This document shows positions 43,277 through 51,785 of a stretch of DNA of 64,000 nt, piece after piece. The position numbers were made by a program, and so were the translations under genes. Under the pieces are notes generated by a model. It saw only the letters and a program-made list of their open reading frames with translations. It ran no database searches and had not been told where the DNA came from. This DNA comes from Neobacillus nitrireducens. GTDB lineage: Bacteria > Bacillota > Bacilli > Bacillales > Cytobacillaceae. Position 1 is the stretch's first letter. Each line of letters starts with the position of its first letter. Location of the stretch: positions 2,046,001 to 2,110,000 of the forward strand of contig NZ_CP133262.1 in assembly GCF_030915405.1 (NCBI RefSeq), read 5' to 3'.

Positions 43277-44213
43277 GGTTTTTGGCCCATTCTATCGTTT
43301 TAGCAAGTCCCTCTGAGAAAGATATAGATGGGGAAAATCCAAGCTGTTGATGTGCCTTCGAAATATCCGCCCAGGTGGAATTGACATCCCCTTGGCGAAT
43401 TCCTCCTTGTTTTACAGTTACATCAGGGAAGTGCTCCTTTAAATACTCAACTAGTTCTTCAATAAAGATCGGTTTACCAGACCCAATATTATAGGTACCG
43501 ACTCTTTCAGGTTGGTTAAAAGCGCTAATAATCCCCGCTATGCAATCATCTATATATGTATAGTCTCTAGCCGTTCTATTTCCAAACAAAGTAATGTCCT
43601 TTTTATGCAGCAAATTTTTAATAAACCCTGTAATGGCCATATCGGGCCTACCCCATGGTCCATAAACCGTAAAAAAGCGAAGAATGGAAATTTTATAGTC
43701 AAATAATGATGAATAGGCATGACAAAACGATTCAGCCCCAAACTTAGCTGCCGCATAAGGAGATACCACCTTTCCCATCGCCATCTCTTCTTGAAGCGGA
43801 GCGTTCTTTTGTTCACCGTAAACCGATGAGGAAGAAGCAAAAATAAAATGTTTTACATTTGATTGACCCGCAAATCGCAGTGCATTAACGGTGGCTTTAA
43901 TATCGTAGTCAACATACTCATTCGGGGCCGATATTGAATGTGATACACCGGGAATTGCTGCTAGGTGGATGACCATTTCCGGCTTGTAGGAAAGAAAGAT
44001 TTCCTTTACTTCCGCTTCGTCATGTAGAAGACTTTTTTGAAAGAACGCGAACTCTCCTGCCTCACGCACAAATTCCAGCTGTCGTTTTTTCCTGGCAACA
44101 GAATAGTACGGATGCAGTTCATCGATGATTAAAACCTCATGACCTCCCTTTAACAATCTCCGCGTAAGATGAGAGCCAATAAACCCAGCTCCCCCAGTTA
44201 CAATTACTTTCAC
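43257..44213 (-). CDS. NAD-dependent nucleotide-sugar epimerase
   Basis: A 318-residue extended SDR, the first gene of the glycan operon. It has the NAD motif VTGGAGFIGSHLTRRLLKGG, the catalytic SSSVYGE and YAAAK (Tyr-Lys pair), and RFFTVYGPWGRPDM. This resembles UDP-glucuronate 4-epimerase or UDP-glucose 4-epimerase. With ugd nearby, UDP-GlcA to UDP-GalA is the more attractive guess, but the substrate is not certain. The start is ATG 44213. Confidence 0.85.
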   Translation of the reverse strand: MKVIVTGGAGFIGSHLTRRLLKGGHEVLIIDELHPYYSVARKKRQLEFVREAGEFAFFQKSLLHDEAEVKEIFLSYKPEMVIHLAAIPGVSHSISAPNEYVDYDIKATVNALRFAGQSNVKHFIFASSSSVYGEQKNAPLQEEMAMGKVVSPYAAAKFGAESFCHAYSSLFDYKISILRFFTVYGPWGRPDMAITGFIKNLLHKKDITLFGNRTARDYTYIDDCIAGIISAFNQPERVGTYNIGSGKPIFIEELVEYLKEHFPDVTVKQGGIRQGDVNSTWADISKAHQQLGFSPSISFSEGLAKTIEWAKNHVSEIS

Positions 44214-44277
44214 TGAAATACACCTCTATACCTTCTCATTTCAACTCATTTTATAGCCTATTCTCTCATATCCGAGA

Positions 44278-44320
44278 AAAAGGAAAAACCTTGTGTTTAA
44301 TAACCAAGGTTTTTCCTCTG
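44278..44320 (-). terminator. terminator of the Fur-controlled lipoprotein gene
   Basis: AGGAAAAACCTTG/CAAGGTTTTTCCT, 13 bp, ends on the minus strand in TTTTTCT. Confidence 0.85.
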
Positions 44321-44322
44321 CA

Positions 44323-45498
44323 TTATTTCGCTTTTTCTACGATTGTATTCAGAGTGGAAATTAACTCGTTCAATTGTGCTTCACCGGCAGCTTTATCTTT
44401 AGCTTTTGCTGTTTCAACATATTTCTGTGCTTTTTCAGTTAACGTCTTATAAGCATCTTCTCCAAGAAGTGTCTTGATATCTTCACCGATGATATCAATA
44501 AATAACGCACCCTCTAAACCAGTAATAACTGCTTTATCTTCACCGAATAATTCTTTACTTTCACCATACTCAGAAATGGCAGTTTTCGCAAAGCCACGAA
44601 CGAATGCTTTATTAACACCAGCTGGATCAATAGCTTTTACATCAGATTCAAGATTAAATTGTTTTTCAATCAATGCAGCTTCTTCCGGTGCATTCTTGTT
44701 CATATAGCTAGATAAAGATTGGAAGAATGCCCAGCCTTCGGCCTGTTCTACTTTAGCAAGTGCTGCGTCCTTCCCCGCTTCAGCAGCCGTCTTTGTCGCG
44801 TATCCGTTTGGAAGTGCGCCAGTGGCTAGATAGAAGGTCTTCATTAATGTTTTGTCAACCACTTGCTTACCAAGGTTAAAGCTTAGTAGATCATTGTTTT
44901 TAACCGCTGTTTCAATTTCACTAAATCCGCCATCAATTACACTTACAAGGGTAGTTCCATATGCAGCATCACGTTTTTCTACAGTTGTTTTAAGAATCGC
45001 ATAATATCCTTTTGCTTCTTCTAGTTCTTCATTCACTTCTTCTGTTTTACCCCATTTTTCAGTTACTTCGGTAAAATCGTGTTTAATAGATGTATAAAAT
45101 ACCTTTTGCATTAATTTATCAAAGAGTTGTTTGACAACTACTTTGTCCATTGAACCGTCTTTACCTGCCGTAAGGGCTGTAGTGATTTTTTCATCGATTG
45201 TGTCTTCAAATTCTGCGTCTCGCTGTTTAACCAACTCTTTTAAATTCTTATTATATAAATCTGTAACTTTATCAAAATCTACTTCTTTTCCTTCTTTTGC
45301 TTTTTCCAGTTCCGTAACAGCTTCTGTAAATACAACAGAATACTCTACTTTTTCTTTTTCTTCAGCTTCTTTCTTCTCTGATGCTTTTTCCTTGTTCTCT
45401 ACCTTTGGTTTACTAGCGGTTTCTTCCGCTTTCCCACAAGCACCAAGAACTAATGAAAGTGCTGCCATTGCTGCTAGAAGTTTAAATTTGATTGACAT
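44323..45498 (-). CDS. Fur-controlled lipoprotein of unknown function
   Basis: A 391-residue lipoprotein. It has a signal peptide and lipobox LSLVLGAC (Cys21), an acidic Lys/Glu linker (about 25-50) and a helical domain to the end. The start is ATG 45498 with GGGGGAG 8 nt upstream; the longer in-frame reading from 45549 runs through the Fur box and is rejected. Two Fur boxes lie just upstream, so it is likely iron-linked, perhaps an extracytoplasmic binding or electron-transfer partner. It does not show the EfeO or EfeB motifs I know. Confidence 0.75.
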   Translation of the reverse strand: MSIKFKLLAAMAALSLVLGACGKAEETASKPKVENKEKASEKKEAEEKEKVEYSVVFTEAVTELEKAKEGKEVDFDKVTDLYNKNLKELVKQRDAEFEDTIDEKITTALTAGKDGSMDKVVVKQLFDKLMQKVFYTSIKHDFTEVTEKWGKTEEVNEELEEAKGYYAILKTTVEKRDAAYGTTLVSVIDGGFSEIETAVKNNDLLSFNLGKQVVDKTLMKTFYLATGALPNGYATKTAAEAGKDAALAKVEQAEGWAFFQSLSSYMNKNAPEEAALIEKQFNLESDVKAIDPAGVNKAFVRGFAKTAISEYGESKELFGEDKAVITGLEGALFIDIIGEDIKTLLGEDAYKTLTEKAQKYVETAKAKDKAAGEAQLNELISTLNTIVEKAK

Positions 45499-45533
45499 CG
45501 TGATTCTCCCCCGGTTTGTATAATTTTTATATT

Positions 45534-45548
45534 TGATAATGATTATCA
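45534..45548. promoter_or_regulatory. Fur box 1 of the lipoprotein gene
   Basis: TGATAATGATTATCA, a perfect 15-of-15 match, lies within the spacer of a plausible minus-strand promoter (TTGTGA 18 nt TATAAA), 36 bp before the start. Confidence 0.85.
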
Positions 45549-45567
45549 TTCACAATTATGATTATAA

Positions 45568-45582
45568 AGAGAATGATTATCA
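45568..45582. promoter_or_regulatory. Fur box 2 of the lipoprotein gene
   Basis: AGAGAATGATTATCA, 13 of 15 matches, lies 20 bp farther upstream than box 1. Confidence 0.7.
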
Positions 45583-45639
45583 GTGTCAACCGGTTTATTA
45601 ATTTGTAACAAATTAGTCACTTTTTCAACCTATTTATAT

Positions 45640-45671
45640 TAAAAAGCTATCTTGGCTTACAAGATAGCTTT
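45640..45671 (-). terminator. GCTATCTTG-type terminator-like hairpin
   Basis: AAAGCTATCTTG/CAAGATAGCTTT with loop GCTTA, and minus-strand TTTTTAAT. The same stem sequence recurs at 46230-46254 and 48793-48818. Its gene is unclear: it follows the fragmented coding-like stretch. Confidence 0.6.
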
Positions 45672-45727
45672 ACAGATTGTCGGGAAAGGTTATTTTTCTT
45701 GGCAATTTTTTATTTCCCAGCATTAAA

Positions 45728-45960
45728 TTATTCATTGTACCTGCTAATGGGCCTGTTGATTTCCGCTCCAATCAACAGGGAGGTAAAACAACCTAAAGCA
45801 TCGCGACATACTTTCCCTACTAATTGTGTTGCAATCTTTTTATTTTGACAGGTCGCGGAATAGCTCCTTCTTATTGACCTCGGCAGTGACTTTTTAACGG
45901 GAATAGGCTTTATAAACCCTTTTTATCAACATCGCCTCTTTGGGCTTAAACATTGACTTC
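45728..45960 (-). pseudogene. fragmented coding-like sequence (degraded element)
   Basis: The minus strand reads a 22-codon ORF (MKSMFKPKEAMLIKRVYKA, stop), continuing in frame as KVTAEVNKKELFRDLSK. A second frame reads TQLVGKVCRDALGCFTSLL up to RPISRYNE and a stop, with no start codon. It looks like the remains of a small gene or a repeated element abutting the solo palindrome. No family recognised. Confidence 0.3.
45752..45779. repeat. solo palindrome, mini-form of the GC-rich repeat
   Basis: CCTGTTGATT-TCCGCTCC-AATCAACAGG. The 10-bp arms are the same terminal sequence that bounds the full repeat at 46017-46150, with the centre replaced by 8 nt. It looks like a deletion derivative of that element. 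Confidence 0.6.
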
Positions 45961-46016
45961 ATCGCTTATTCTTTATTTTTTTTCATGAGTTGAGGGTATT
46001 AAATTAATATTACACT

Positions 46017-46150
46017 CTGTTGATTGGCACGGAAGGCACGAAGACTCCCGCGGGAGTACGGGACAGGGGAGACCCCGCAGGCGCTTTAGCGCCGAGGAGG
46101 CTCCCCGGAACGCCCGCGGAAAGCGAAGTGCCTGGAGCGCCAATCAACAG
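46017..46150. repeat. GC-rich palindromic intergenic repeat, copy 2
   Basis: 134 bp bounded by CTGTTGATT and AATCAACAG, highly similar by eye to copy 1 at 29626-29756 including GGGGAGACCCCGCAGGCGCT and GGAAAGCGAAG. The ends are the same inverted repeat as in copy 1. Confidence 0.8.
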
Positions 46151-46197
46151 ACATGTTCACAGTCTAATGATTTGTTAAAGTTCTAATAGAAAATAAG

Positions 46198-46255
46198 AGG
46201 CTGTCAAAAGTTTCTTAGACAGCCTAAAAAGCTATCTTGGCTGACAAGATAGCTA
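46198..46255 (-). terminator. two-hairpin terminator of the ribA-ribD-yqfW operon
   Basis: AGCTATCTTG/CAAGATAGCT (46230-46254) ends on the minus strand in TTTTTAGG; AGGCTGTC/GACAGCCT (46198-46225) follows. Confidence 0.7.
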
Positions 46256-46278
46256 TAACACACAATAAAAATCGACTC

Positions 46279-46854
46279 TTATTTCACTTTCTCATTAATG
46301 ATTTCCTCAAGGTCACTCCAATTTACTATTCTCGGTAAATTTAAATGCCGATTATAGGATTGATCCCTGAGAAAAATCTTAATTGATTCGTTTAATAATG
46401 TATTTAAAACCTCTGGTTTATCGTCAAAGTAATATTCAAGATTTAATTTCTTAATGATTTCTACCTTTTCATGATCCTGCATTCCATAAAAGAATCGCTC
46501 ATCGTGAACAGGAAAACCGTTTTCTTTTAACCATTTCTTCGTTCGTTCCCCATGCTCTTTTGGTCTTGCAGTTATATAATAAATTTCATGGCCCATCTTC
46601 TCTAGTTGTTGTAAAGTTTCAACAGCATCTGGAAAAGGAGGACAAGATGTATAATAAATTTCTTCTAAAGAACTGCGCCACATTTCATTCCCTTGTTCAT
46701 CATCTAATCCAAAGGGTTCATGTATCTCAACACGTTTTAAGTTATGAAAAACTTCGATTGGTACATTTTGATTCAACCTTTGATTATAAATATTAAAGGC
46801 ATGTTCGCGCAGATTTATTAAGGTATCATCAATATCAAAACCAAATCTCATCAC
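46279..46854 (-). CDS. yqfW: HAD-family nucleotidase/phosphatase (YqfW-like)
   Basis: A 191-residue HAD phosphatase of the 5'(3')-nucleotidase group. Motif I is GFDIDDTLINL, motif II YYITARPKEHG, and motifs III/IV lie around YYFDDKPEV. B. subtilis YqfW is the likely relative. It overlaps ribD by 4 bp (ATGA), so translation is coupled. Coupling to GTP cyclohydrolase II and RibD suggests it may dephosphorylate the RibD product, a step known to be done by HAD enzymes; that substrate is inferred from context only. Confidence 0.8.
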   Translation of the reverse strand: MMRFGFDIDDTLINLREHAFNIYNQRLNQNVPIEVFHNLKRVEIHEPFGLDDEQGNEMWRSSLEEIYYTSCPPFPDAVETLQQLEKMGHEIYYITARPKEHGERTKKWLKENGFPVHDERFFYGMQDHEKVEIIKKLNLEYYFDDKPEVLNTLLNESIKIFLRDQSYNRHLNLPRIVNWSDLEEIINEKVK

Positions 46855-47957
46855 AAAGTTCCCTCTTTTGAATAACTCGGATATCCAATAAATTTAAAGT
46901 CTTTTCCTATTTTAATGATCGATGTATCGATTAAATCCACTGCATCTGCCATTTTCTCAATTCCTGCCCCTTCCAAGAAAGTAGGTGCATCCTTTCCACC
47001 AATTAGTTTTGGTGCAAAATAGAGGATGACTTTATCAATACATTTCTTTTCAAGGAAAGCTGCGTTAATACTTCCTCCGCCTTCAATTAACACCGAGGAG
47101 ACCAGGTTATCTCCTAATATTTGAACAACTTCTTCTGGTTCAACTTTTTCCAATCCATTCGTTGCAAAAACTTTTATTCCAAAAGACTTTAATATTTTTT
47201 CCTTTTCCTGATCATAATTCTTACTTGTAAATATCCAAGTTTCTGCAAGATTATCGGTAATTACCTTTGATTCTAAAGGAATTTTTAAAGTAGAATCCAG
47301 AATCACTCGAATTGGATTTCTCCCATTTGGAATTCTCGTCGTTAATTCAGGGTTATCTTTTATTACTGTATTGACGCCTACGAGTATGGCCATATTTTCA
47401 TTTCTTAGATGATGGACATCGTTCCTGGATTCTTCCGAAGTAATCCATTTACTGTTTGATGCGTAAGTTGCTATTTTTCCATCTAAAGTAATTCCTGATT
47501 TTAAAGTCACAAATGGTTTTTTCTCGACGATGAATTTATTAAATACTTCATTCATCCTTTGAGATTCCTCTTGATGAACCCCAATTGTCACTTCGATTCC
47601 TGCATCTTTTAGGATGTTGACTCCATTCCCGGAAACTACAGGGTTCGGATCTAGTGTCGCTATAACCACTCTTTCAATACCAGCTTCTACGATTGCGATC
47701 GCACATGGGCCTGTCCTGCCATAATGGGAACAAGGTTCTAACGTGACATAGATGGTCCCGCCCTTTGCAGCTTCGCCAGCCATGCGAATGGCGTGAATCT
47801 CAGCATGCGGCTCCCCAGCCTTTAAATGGGCTCCTATTCCCACAACTCGGTTATCATTCACAATTACAGCCCCAACTAATGGATTTGGGTCTGTTTGGCC
47901 TTTCATTGCTTTTGCATTTTTTAGTGCTAATTCCATATAGAATTCATGATTAGTCAT
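46851..47957 (-). CDS. ribD: bifunctional diaminohydroxyphosphoribosylaminopyrimidine deaminase/reductase
   Basis: RibD: deaminates then reduces the ring-opened GTP product to 5-amino-6-ribitylaminouracil 5'-phosphate. The N-terminal deaminase has the zinc site HAEIHAI and PCSHYGRTGPCA; the C-terminal reductase has TLKSGITLDGKIAT. The 368-residue length fits. It overlaps the GTP cyclohydrolase gene by 8 bp and the HAD gene by 4 bp. No ribE or ribH follows, unlike the main riboflavin operon. Confidence 0.95.
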   Translation of the reverse strand: MTNHEFYMELALKNAKAMKGQTDPNPLVGAVIVNDNRVVGIGAHLKAGEPHAEIHAIRMAGEAAKGGTIYVTLEPCSHYGRTGPCAIAIVEAGIERVVIATLDPNPVVSGNGVNILKDAGIEVTIGVHQEESQRMNEVFNKFIVEKKPFVTLKSGITLDGKIATYASNSKWITSEESRNDVHHLRNENMAILVGVNTVIKDNPELTTRIPNGRNPIRVILDSTLKIPLESKVITDNLAETWIFTSKNYDQEKEKILKSFGIKVFATNGLEKVEPEEVVQILGDNLVSSVLIEGGGSINAAFLEKKCIDKVILYFAPKLIGGKDAPTFLEGAGIEKMADAVDLIDTSIIKIGKDFKFIGYPSYSKEGTL

Positions 47958-48702
47958 TTGGACCTTTCCCCTTATCTCTTATATGTCCAGATTTATTTAC
48001 TTTGGTCTGCAGATATTTTTCGTTATACTCTGATACATCCCCCCATAAAGGCTTTCTGCTTGTTACCTCTAAACCGGCATTTTTTAAGGCCTCCAACTTT
48101 TTAGGATTGTTCGTCATAAGTGTGATAGGTTTAGAGCGCAGTGCTTTAAGGACCTGAATCGCATCTCCGTAGTTTCTGGAATCATCTACAAAACCAAGGC
48201 CTTCATTTGCTTCAACCGTGTCATACCCGTTTTCTTGAAGAACATAGGCCATAGCCTTGCTAAATAAACCAATCCCTCTTCCTTCATGGTTTGCTAGATA
48301 AAATAGGGCTCCATTACCATGTTCTGAGATCATTTTCATCGACTGTTTTAATTGGAAACCACAATCACAACGCTTGCTCCCAAAAATATCGCCCGTATGG
48401 CAAATCGAATGAAATCTTATGATTGCATCGTCTGCATATTCAAAGTCCCCGTATACTAAAACGCTGGATTGTTGATATTCTGCTAAATTTGCTGACGATA
48501 ATTTATCAATTATTCGTTCAAAATCCTCTGTTACTTCATCACAGTTTAGCCAGCAATACCATTTAAAAACTACGGTTTCTCCATATAAATTAACTGGAAG
48601 TCTGATCGGACCTACTAAATATATCGCCCCTTTTTGTGTTTTAATTAATTGAATTTTATCTTCTAATACAGAGAGAACATTAGGGCTGAGCGTTTGTTTC
48701 AT
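47950..48702 (-). CDS. ribA: GTP cyclohydrolase II (stand-alone)
   Basis: Opens GTP to 2,5-diamino-6-ribosylamino-4-pyrimidinone phosphate, the first riboflavin-pathway step. Of 250 residues, the zinc-binding site is HSICHTGDIFGSKRCDCG (about 118-135) and the catalytic region is LANHEGRGIGL. There is no RibB (dihydroxybutanone phosphate synthase) domain, unlike the fused RibBA of the main Bacillus operon. First gene of a three-gene operon; no FMN riboswitch seen in the 124 bp upstream. Confidence 0.92.
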   Translation of the reverse strand: MKQTLSPNVLSVLEDKIQLIKTQKGAIYLVGPIRLPVNLYGETVVFKWYCWLNCDEVTEDFERIIDKLSSANLAEYQQSSVLVYGDFEYADDAIIRFHSICHTGDIFGSKRCDCGFQLKQSMKMISEHGNGALFYLANHEGRGIGLFSKAMAYVLQENGYDTVEANEGLGFVDDSRNYGDAIQVLKALRSKPITLMTNNPKKLEALKNAGLEVTSRKPLWGDVSEYNEKYLQTKVNKSGHIRDKGKGPND

Positions 48703-48787
48703 CGGATTTATCCCCTTTTTAGTATAGTGTTTACTACATTAACCGATACATTCATGAACAATTCCATCCTCAATTGCGAAGAAATTA

Positions 48788-48820
48788 AAATAGGCTATCT
48801 TGATAGTACAAGATAGCCCG
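48788..48820 (-). terminator. terminator of spoVR
   Basis: GGCTATCTTG/CAAGATAGCC, 10 bp, minus-strand tail TATTTTAATTT, just past the SpoVR stop. Confidence 0.75.
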
Positions 48821-48826
48821 AATAAA

Positions 48827-50242
48827 TTACAAATATTTACGATGGACTCCTTTCCCATCATAAGAAAATAACATTCTTCTGTCTTCAATCATTGATTCGA
48901 TATGAACAGGTCTTCCCCATAGCTGCTGGATATAAGGGAGAACTTTTTCTAGATATTTCACGTCTAGTTCCACTCCCTCGTACCAGTGTTTTAAGTATAG
49001 TTCTCCATTTTTTAAATAATCACCATCATTAACAGTGATGTAAGGGAAGCCTCCATTTACGCGCATATTTACTAGTTGATCACGCACTTGTTCCCATTGC
49101 TTATCAACAATTTTATAATCCCTTCCTTGTTTTTGGAAAAGGTACATGTCTTCACGCATGACAAGGTCCTTATTTAGATAATTTCGAAGGAAGGAAATAT
49201 CTGATTCCACTTCTCGGACCTCAAATATCTTTTCACGCCCGGACCCTGGTACTACTCCTCGTCGCTTCATATCATCTGTTGGGTTATTATAACGTTCTTC
49301 AATATCCTCAAAAATCTTTATTCCTAAGTAATATGGGTTGATACCTGTTTTCGATGGCTGCACAACTCCTGCATTTAATTTAGCAAACTCGATGGCTTCA
49401 CCACTTGTTAAATCCATTTCTCTAAGAATGCGTTGATGCCAATAGGATGCCCAGCCCTCGTTCATAATTTTCGTTTCAAGCTGCGGCCAGAAATAAAGCA
49501 TTTCTTCACGCATCATCGTCAAGATATCTCGTTGCCAATCGGTTAACTCTCTACTGTATGTTTCGATAAATAGTAATAAATCCTTCTCCGGCCTTGGTGG
49601 AAATCTTTTTTTCTGAGGTTGATTCGTCTCCTTTTTATCTTTTTCATCCAATTTCCATAGATCATCGTATGGGGTTGCTGCTAGTGTTTCATGATCTTCA
49701 TCTTCCTCGTGGTCTCCAATCGACCAAGATAGCTTAGGTCTCATAAGTGATGGGTCAATATGTTCGTCAATGGCCAGTACTGCATCTAGAAAGGTTTCTA
49801 CCTCTTTTTTTCCGTATTGAATTTCATATTGGTGAATCCTTTCAGCGGTGGCTGCCATACTTTCGACCATGTCGCGCTTTGTATTTTGAAAACGAACATT
49901 GTTTTTAAAGAAATCACAATGTGCTAACACATGGGCAACAATTAGTTTATTTTGAATGAGTGTATTGGAATCAAGTAAAAATGCATAGCAAGGATTTGAA
50001 TTGATTACTAATTCATAAATTTTACTTAGCCCTAAATCATAATGAAGTTTCATTTTATGAAACTGTTTACCGAAACTCCAATGTGAAAATCGGGTCGGCA
50101 TTCCGTATGCACCGAATGTATAAATAATTTCGGCAGGACAAATTTCATAACGCATCGGATAAAAATCTAAACCAAACCCGGTTGCTATTTCAGTGATTTC
50201 ACTAATCGCATATTCGAGTGAATTACGACCTTCCACATCCAT
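48827..50242 (-). CDS. spoVR: SpoVR family protein
   Basis: A 471-residue protein of the SpoVR family, made in the mother cell of B. subtilis and needed for normal spore cortex; its biochemistry is unknown. Recognisable segments are [20 protein letters not shown] near the start, [14 protein letters not shown] [15 protein letters not shown], and [16 protein letters not shown]. Length is normal. SD AAAAGGGGG is 8 nt before the ATG. A sigma-E-like promoter lies 30-58 bp upstream, as expected for this gene. Confidence 0.93.
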   Translation of the reverse strand: MDVEGRNSLEYAISEITEIATGFGLDFYPMRYEICPAEIIYTFGAYGMPTRFSHWSFGKQFHKMKLHYDLGLSKIYELVINSNPCYAFLLDSNTLIQNKLIVAHVLAHCDFFKNNVRFQNTKRDMVESMAATAERIHQYEIQYGKKEVETFLDAVLAIDEHIDPSLMRPKLSWSIGDHEEDEDHETLAATPYDDLWKLDEKDKKETNQPQKKRFPPRPEKDLLLFIETYSRELTDWQRDILTMMREEMLYFWPQLETKIMNEGWASYWHQRILREMDLTSGEAIEFAKLNAGVVQPSKTGINPYYLGIKIFEDIEERYNNPTDDMKRRGVVPGSGREKIFEVREVESDISFLRNYLNKDLVMREDMYLFQKQGRDYKIVDKQWEQVRDQLVNMRVNGGFPYITVNDGDYLKNGELYLKHWYEGVELDVKYLEKVLPYIQQLWGRPVHIESMIEDRRMLFSYDGKGVHRKYL

Positions 50243-50271
50243 TTGCCATTCCCCCTTTTCCTCTTACCACA

Positions 50272-50300
50272 ATGTATGAAGTAAAAAGAGGAATGATGAA
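50272..50300 (-). promoter_or_regulatory. sigma-E-like promoter of spoVR
   Basis: On the minus strand TCATCAT (50294-50300), 14 nt, then CATACATT (50272-50279). The -10 fits the mother-cell sigma-E consensus CATACANT; the -35 is only partial. Confidence 0.5.
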
Positions 50301-50333
50301 ACAAGATAGAAAAAACAATAGGCAAGTATGGAT

Positions 50334-51320
50334 TTAATCAGGGATTTTTTTGGCCTCTGCAGCAAGCTTAAGTCCTACATACCTATTTCGTCTCCATTCT
50401 TTAGTAAAAATAGATAAAGGCGGATTTGTTTCACCAACGAGATAACTTATTTCAATAGTTAGAGCAGGTCTATGATATGTAGTGATAAACCAGTCTGTGA
50501 ATCCGCCGCCCACTGCCTCTTTAGCTGGTTCCGCTAATTTATAACCCGTTAATTTTGATATTTTTTTTGCAATAAGTTTGTCGCGCTTCAGATATTTGCC
50601 ATTTTTATAATTCCAAAAAATCTCTCTGCCGGCGGTATGATATGCGACGGCAATGGAAGGGTTGATCTCTTTTATAAACCTCGTGAGCGAACGTACCTCT
50701 TTGGCCTCTAATGGTTTTTCTCCTTTATAAAATTTATTGCTAGGGGCAGCGGGGTCTCTATTAAGACTTGCCCAACCGGCAGGGTATTGTCTGTTTAAGT
50801 CTATTCCCAATCCGTTGGACTTCCAACCTTCAAAGTTAGTCGAGCCCCCATTCATTTTTACCAAAAGTTCTTGATGCGTAGGCGGAAATCTTTGTAGGTC
50901 ATGCTGTTGTACGGCCACACCATCTGGATTTAACATCGGTACAAACCATAGGGATACATCATTAAGAATATGATGGGACTTGAATCCGAAAAGGCTCTTT
51001 TCATCATAAGAGGCCGCATAAGACTCGAGCATTTTCATTAACAAGATACTTGTCAGCCACTCTCGCCCATGATGGGAACCAATCAAAACCACATTTTTCT
51101 TCCCATTTCCAAGCTTTATTGCCCAAATATCCCGATTAAAGTGAGTGGTTCCGATTGATTTAATTTTAATTTTCTTGGGATACTTTTTTTGAATTTTTGC
51201 AAGATCGTCTTCTAACATTTCATAAGTATAGGGTTTATTTGCTTTGACAATTTTAGCGCTTACGACATTATTGTGTTGAAAGGTAAAAAAGAGGATAACA
51301 CAAGTAATAATTTTAATCAT
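50334..51320 (-). CDS. secreted M14-family zinc carboxypeptidase
   Basis: A 328-residue zinc peptidase. Residues 1-22 are a signal peptide (MIKIITCVILFFTF, cleavage near VVSA). Zinc ligands are His and Glu in SHHGREW and His in VAYHTAGR; the catalytic Glu is in ALTIEISYL. B. subtilis YqgT-type gamma-D-glutamyl-diaminopimelate endopeptidases are close in layout, so peptidoglycan peptides are a likely substrate. The start was moved to ATG 51320 (GGTGGAGG upstream); the longer reading to 51443 has no signal peptide or SD. Confidence 0.85.
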   Translation of the reverse strand: MIKIITCVILFFTFQHNNVVSAKIVKANKPYTYEMLEDDLAKIQKKYPKKIKIKSIGTTHFNRDIWAIKLGNGKKNVVLIGSHHGREWLTSILLMKMLESYAASYDEKSLFGFKSHHILNDVSLWFVPMLNPDGVAVQQHDLQRFPPTHQELLVKMNGGSTNFEGWKSNGLGIDLNRQYPAGWASLNRDPAAPSNKFYKGEKPLEAKEVRSLTRFIKEINPSIAVAYHTAGREIFWNYKNGKYLKRDKLIAKKISKLTGYKLAEPAKEAVGGGFTDWFITTYHRPALTIEISYLVGETNPPLSIFTKEWRRNRYVGLKLAAEAKKIPD

Positions 51321-51470
51321 CTGACCTCCACCTTGTTCAAAGTAACAACAATATATACAGGTAAATGTTGAAAACAGCGTAATCATTGGGTGTCCAACAT
51401 TTTCTGTGAAAGTTATCGTCAAAATATCATACAATAATCTCAACTCCTAATAAGGAGGAGAGATAAACAA

Positions 51471-51725
51471 ATGAATAAAATGGATTATGATCGAGCGTTA
51501 TATTACACACATCGTTCCGAGTGGGATAATTTGCTGATTTTAATGGTACGAACAAAAGACCAATTTTTATCAAAAAGAATTGAACAATTCCTGCATGCCT
51601 ATAATTTCGAACGTGATTACAGTGTGATTGAAACCAAATTATATAATCTTTTGCGCTACATCGACCATGCGAATGAAACCGTTCAGCCTGACCCGAGTGG
51701 GATACCGATGTATAGTCTTTCCTAA
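51471..51725 (+). CDS. yhdB: YhdB-like small protein
   Basis: An 84-residue protein resembling B. subtilis YhdB: MDYDRALYYTHRSEWDNLLI at the start, LLRYIDHANE near residue 62 and a short Pro-rich tail. It is hydrophilic, with no TM segment. AAGGAGGAG is 10 nt from the ATG. It is divergent from the M14 peptidase and near spoVR, the same neighbourhood as in B. subtilis. Function unknown. Confidence 0.75.
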   Translation: MNKMDYDRALYYTHRSEWDNLLILMVRTKDQFLSKRIEQFLHAYNFERDYSVIETKLYNLLRYIDHANETVQPDPSGIPMYSLS

Positions 51726-51785
51726 AATGTATGGTGAATACTTCAGCCAAAGAAACTTTTATCACCAGACCAATGAATTCCACCA

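Larger units (their letters stand above)
45583..46278. other. repeat-rich intergenic region with no intact gene
   Basis: A gap of nearly 700 bp. It holds a hairpin at 45640-45671, a solo palindrome at 45752-45779, a region of fragmented coding-like sequence on the minus strand (45728-45960), the second large palindromic repeat (46017-46150) and terminators at 46198-46255. No complete gene is seen. Confidence 0.7.

Noticed and set aside
45499..45549. N-terminal extension of the lipoprotein
   Set aside because: It also reads through the Fur box; the lipobox spacing and SD fit ATG 45498.
48703..48826. FMN riboswitch before the ribA-ribD operon
   Set aside because: The interval is too short and lacks the conserved RFN sequence blocks.
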